Assembly (NCBI GenBank): GCA_017467805.1
Contig: JAFUKJ010000032.1
Coordinates: 1 to 35,502 of the forward strand
DNA from: Lachnospiraceae bacterium
GTDB taxonomy: Bacteria; Bacillota; Clostridia; Lachnospirales; Lachnospiraceae
Length of the DNA: 35,502 bases
Direction of reading: 5' to 3'
Made by a program: the position numbers and the translations under genes. The stretch's first letter is position 1; the number at the start of each line of letters is the position of its first letter. The notes under the pieces are model-generated. The model worked only from the letters and a program-made list of their open reading frames with translations, ran no database searches and had not been told where the DNA came from. Below, piece after piece: positions 32,884 to 35,502 of this stretch.

Positions 32884-33900
32884 TTATTCGTCGTATCCGT
32901 TAGGATTATTTGACTGCCATCTCCAGCTGTCCTCACACATCTCCTTGATACCATACTGTGCCTTCCAGCCAAGCTCCTTCTCAGCCTTAGAAGCATCTGC
33001 GTAGCAGGTTGCGATATCGCCAGGACGTCTGTCCTTGATTACATATGGAATCTTGATGCCTGTTGCAGCTTCGAAATTCTTCACGATATCTAATACGCTA
33101 CAGCCATTACCTGTACCAAGATTGTAGATGCAAAGTCCAGCCTTCTCCTCAATCTTCTTCAAAGCCTTCACATGTCCGTCAGCTAAGTCTACTACATGGA
33201 TGTAATCTCTTACGCCTGTACCGTCATGTGTATCGTAATCATCACCAAATACACCAAGCTGTGCTAACTTACCAACTGCAACCTGTGTGATGTATGGCAT
33301 AAGGTTATTCGGAATACCGTTTGGATTCTCTCCGATAGTACCGCTCTTATGCGCACCGATTGGATTAAAGTAACGAAGAAGGATAACATTCCATTCTGGG
33401 TCTGCCTTCTGCATATCTGATAACATCTGCTCTAACATAGACTTTGTCCAACCGTATGGGTTTGTACACTGTCCCTTTGGACACTCCTCTGTAATCGGAA
33501 TAAATGCAGGATCTCCATATACTGTTGCAGATGAAGAGAAAATAATGTTCTTACAATTATGCTTTCTCATAACATCTACTAATGTTAATGTACCTGTCAC
33601 ATTATTGTGATAATATTCCCAAGGCTTTGCAACTGACTCGCCTACTGCCTTCAATCCAGCAAAGTGGATACAAGAATCAATTTGCTCCTTAGCAAAAATA
33701 TCCTCTAATGCCTCTCTATCTAAAATATCAGCCTTATAGAACTTTACAGGCTTTCCTGTAATCTTCTCTACTCTCTCTAAAGACTTCTCACTGGAATTTG
33801 CAAGATTATCAACTACTACAACATCATAACCTGCATTCTGTAACTCTACTACTGTGTGACTGCCGATAAATCCAGCACCACCTGTAACTAAAATTGCCAT
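32884..33900 (-). CDS. galE: UDP-glucose 4-epimerase GalE
   Basis: A 338-residue enzyme of the extended SDR family that interconverts UDP-galactose and UDP-glucose with bound NAD. The NAD loop is TGGAGFIG (Gly7, Gly10, Gly13). The catalytic set is Ser124 in FSSSATVYG with Tyr149 and Lys153 in [18 protein letters not shown] and the C-terminal GRRPGD-like [13 protein letters not shown] complete the substrate pocket. GGAGG lies 6 nt before the ATG. No other Leloir genes are present, so it may serve glycan synthesis as well as galactose use. Confidence 0.97.
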   Translation of the reverse strand: MAILVTGGAGFIGSHTVVELQNAGYDVVVVDNLANSSEKSLERVEKITGKPVKFYKADILDREALEDIFAKEQIDSCIHFAGLKAVGESVAKPWEYYHNNVTGTLTLVDVMRKHNCKNIIFSSSATVYGDPAFIPITEECPKGQCTNPYGWTKSMLEQMLSDMQKADPEWNVILLRYFNPIGAHKSGTIGENPNGIPNNLMPYITQVAVGKLAQLGVFGDDYDTHDGTGVRDYIHVVDLADGHVKALKKIEEKAGLCIYNLGTGNGCSVLDIVKNFEAATGIKIPYVIKDRRPGDIATCYADASKAEKELGWKAQYGIKEMCEDSWRWQSNNPNGYDE

Positions 33901-33942
33901 AACCTACCTCCATTTTGAGTGAACTATTTGCTTCTATATAAA

Positions 33943-33971
33943 ACTATATCCCTTTTGAAAGCATAATACAA
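33943..33971 (-). promoter_or_regulatory. Candidate sigma-A promoter of galE
   Basis: On the minus strand TTGTAT (33966-33971) and TATAGT (33943-33948) are spaced 17 nt apart, about 45 bp before galE. The gap 33901-34181 otherwise holds only a doubtful 35-codon frame (33934-34041). Confidence 0.5.
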
Positions 33972-34181
33972 TAGCATTATCACATACAATTCTTTTCATT
34001 TTCGACCACATATTCGTGTTTTTTGCCAAAATAACGCGCATATTTGTCACTCCTACCATAATTATAATCTAGAGTTTGCATATGCCGATTCATGTGATGT
34101 TAATAAGTTTTCTGTCTTCTCTCTATTTCAAATCAAATTAAGTATTTATTCGCATCCCATGGTGGATAATGTGTATAACTC

Positions 34182-35502
34182 CTATTCACAATCAATTTTT
34201 ATTGCACATTCAAACACTTCACCAGCGGATATCGGAACCTTCCACTGAAGTAAATACACAATTTCCTCCTCGCCTTGATGATTGCTGTGTTTTTGCGGTA
34301 TTACGCTAATTTCCGCATCATTTTCTACGGTCATTTTACATATACCTCGCTCCCCTTGCAAGAAAATGCAATTGTTATCCACAACAGGCTTATGCTGAGT
34401 GATAAAGTTTTCCACTATACTATCGGTTTTCTCACTTGGCTCAAAGCTATCAGTGACCAAAAGCGTTAATCCCTCCTGCTTTTCTTCATGAAGCATTCTG
34501 ATTCTCCTAGTCAAATCCTTAATCACTCCTCTAGGATAAGCATCTGCAAAAGAAATCTGCAATTCCTTCTCTTTCTCACCCCATGCGAATTTCTCCGCCC
34601 GATATTCTCTTCCCGCACATTGCTCTAAACCGTTAATCAAAGGCACAGAATGTCCAAGAGCGCGATTGCATAAAATATCATATCTTCCCTTGCCAAAGTA
34701 TTCCTTCGTATATTCTCCTGCCCCCAAATCAGTCAGAAACATTTCACCGCGATACACCACCAGAAAATGACCGACATCATTATGATTATGACTCTCCGCA
34801 TTATGACCGCCCTTTGCTGCATAGCCATTCCCATTTTCATCCTTACAAATCATCCACTGTGCCGATGGTAGTATATGATACTGCTCCCTCTGAGAAGCTT
34901 CTTCCTTCTGACTACACTGTTCTTCACCATAAGCCTGCAGCCAACGGATGTTTCTCTCATTTGTCAGCCAGCGATAGCAGTTATCCTCATGCAAGCCTCT
35001 TGCCAATGTATAATCAGGTACCTGAACTTTAGGAAAACAATGCTTCAAATATGCTGTTAATCCTGGCAAAAAGCACTCCCTGCTGCTACCGTCTGAAAAG
35101 CTGACACTTACACCATCACCAAAATAGCACTTCTGTTGAAAGGTAGCAATATTCCCACACTTTTCTCCTTTCATCAGTTGAATATCCCCATTGCTCTCCT
35201 CAAAAGCAAGCTGTGCAAATCCAGCAAAATAACTCATGCCATAGGAATAATAACCAAGTCCTTCTGTACAAGCTCCGTCCTCCTCAAGGCCTCCTATGTA
35301 ACACTGCATGGACGCACTTACTCTCTCTATACATTCATCTCTCTGCTCTTTTGTCAGTCTACCCATTCGATATAGATAAATAGCCGCCATTCCAATGGAA
35401 CCCGCACATACCGCAGACCAATTACACGGGTCTGTTTCCCATCCGTAAGTAACTCTTCTTTCCATGTAAGGCAGCATAACACGGCGCATCGCTTCATTCA
35501 GG
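34182..35502 (-). CDS. Heparinase II/III-like protein, 5' end outside the window
   Basis: The C-terminal 439 residues are present and the frame is open to the window edge, so the true start lies beyond 35502. A helical toroid region (CNWSAVCAGSIGMAAIYLYR) leads into the heparinase II/III-like beta-sandwich domain. Its characteristic KGGHNAESHNHNDVGHFLVVYRG and DLGAGEYTKEYFGKGRYD segments, with adjacent His and Asn, lie near the middle of the gene. These enzymes are polysaccharide lyases or related glycan-degrading proteins for uronic-acid polymers. No signal peptide can be judged. The substrate (heparin-like, alginate-like or other) is not determined. Confidence 0.85.
   Translation of the reverse strand, partial: LNEAMRRVMLPYMERRVTYGWETDPCNWSAVCAGSIGMAAIYLYRMGRLTKEQRDECIERVSASMQCYIGGLEEDGACTEGLGYYSYGMSYFAGFAQLAFEESNGDIQLMKGEKCGNIATFQQKCYFGDGVSVSFSDGSSRECFLPGLTAYLKHCFPKVQVPDYTLARGLHEDNCYRWLTNERNIRWLQAYGEEQCSQKEEASQREQYHILPSAQWMICKDENGNGYAAKGGHNAESHNHNDVGHFLVVYRGEMFLTDLGAGEYTKEYFGKGRYDILCNRALGHSVPLINGLEQCAGREYRAEKFAWGEKEKELQISFADAYPRGVIKDLTRRIRMLHEEKQEGLTLLVTDSFEPSEKTDSIVENFITQHKPVVDNNCIFLQGERGICKMTVENDAEISVIPQKHSNHQGEEEIVYLLQWKVPISAGEVFECAIKIDCE

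Overview
This window looks like chromosomal DNA of a low-GC, spore-forming Bacillota, most probably a gut Lachnospiraceae. The pointers are the adjacent glgC/glgD pair, spoVG, a DnaD-DnaI-long Prs operon, a DUF6472-type small Cys-rich protein and AGGAGG-type ribosome binding sites throughout. The genus cannot be fixed from the sequence alone. No rRNA, tRNA, integrase or intact insertion sequence was seen.

Layout. 1-3777 (minus strand): a small conserved protein, a MATE exporter, a cytoplasmic GH43 arabinan-type hydrolase and a GT-C membrane glycosyltransferase broken by an in-frame stop. 4016-7703: the alarmone synthetase relQ, a hemolysin III family protein, mgtE and a HAD phosphatase. 7865-9820: a two-gene unit of a BrxC/D-like P-loop ATPase and a DUF4391-like protein. 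9964-15554: an aldo/keto reductase with ferredoxin clusters, mfd, pth and a DUF6472 protein. 15600-19240 (plus strand): an accessory stretch with small membrane proteins, a GNAT enzyme, DUF1292 and DUF2798 proteins, two decayed genes and dispersed repeats. 19313-22124 (minus strand): spoVG and the glycogen genes glgD and glgC. 22472-27501 (plus strand): murC, a cluster of DnaA-box-like 9-mers, then dnaD, dnaI and prs. 27502-28369 holds no protein gene but a highly structured inverted element and a probable preQ1 riboswitch before queT. 28899-33900 (minus strand): an HD hydrolase, a 52-bp tandem hairpin repeat, a HIT protein, a methyltransferase, a MerR-methyltransferase fusion and galE. The window ends inside a heparinase II/III-like gene.

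How the genes work together. spoVG, prs, pth and mfd are near-neighbours in Bacillus subtilis too, so the middle of the window preserves parts of an old replication-origin-side neighbourhood. MurC (cell wall), DnaD/DnaI (replication initiation) and Prs (nucleotide precursors) sit together behind a DnaA-box cluster, which suggests coupling to the cell cycle. GH43, heparinase-like, GalE and GlgC/D point to plant or host glycan use and glycogen storage.

The strongest candidate for something undescribed is the 585-bp element at 27566-28150. It has 15-bp perfect terminal inverted repeats and contains two diverged, inverted copies of a branched structure. At least five base pairs in the core differ between the copies on both sides of the pair, so pairing is kept. 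The 52-bp hairpin repeats (29701-30099), the DnaA-box cluster, the ATPase/DUF4391-like unit and the MerR-methyltransferase fusion with its MerR-type promoter also merit a second look.
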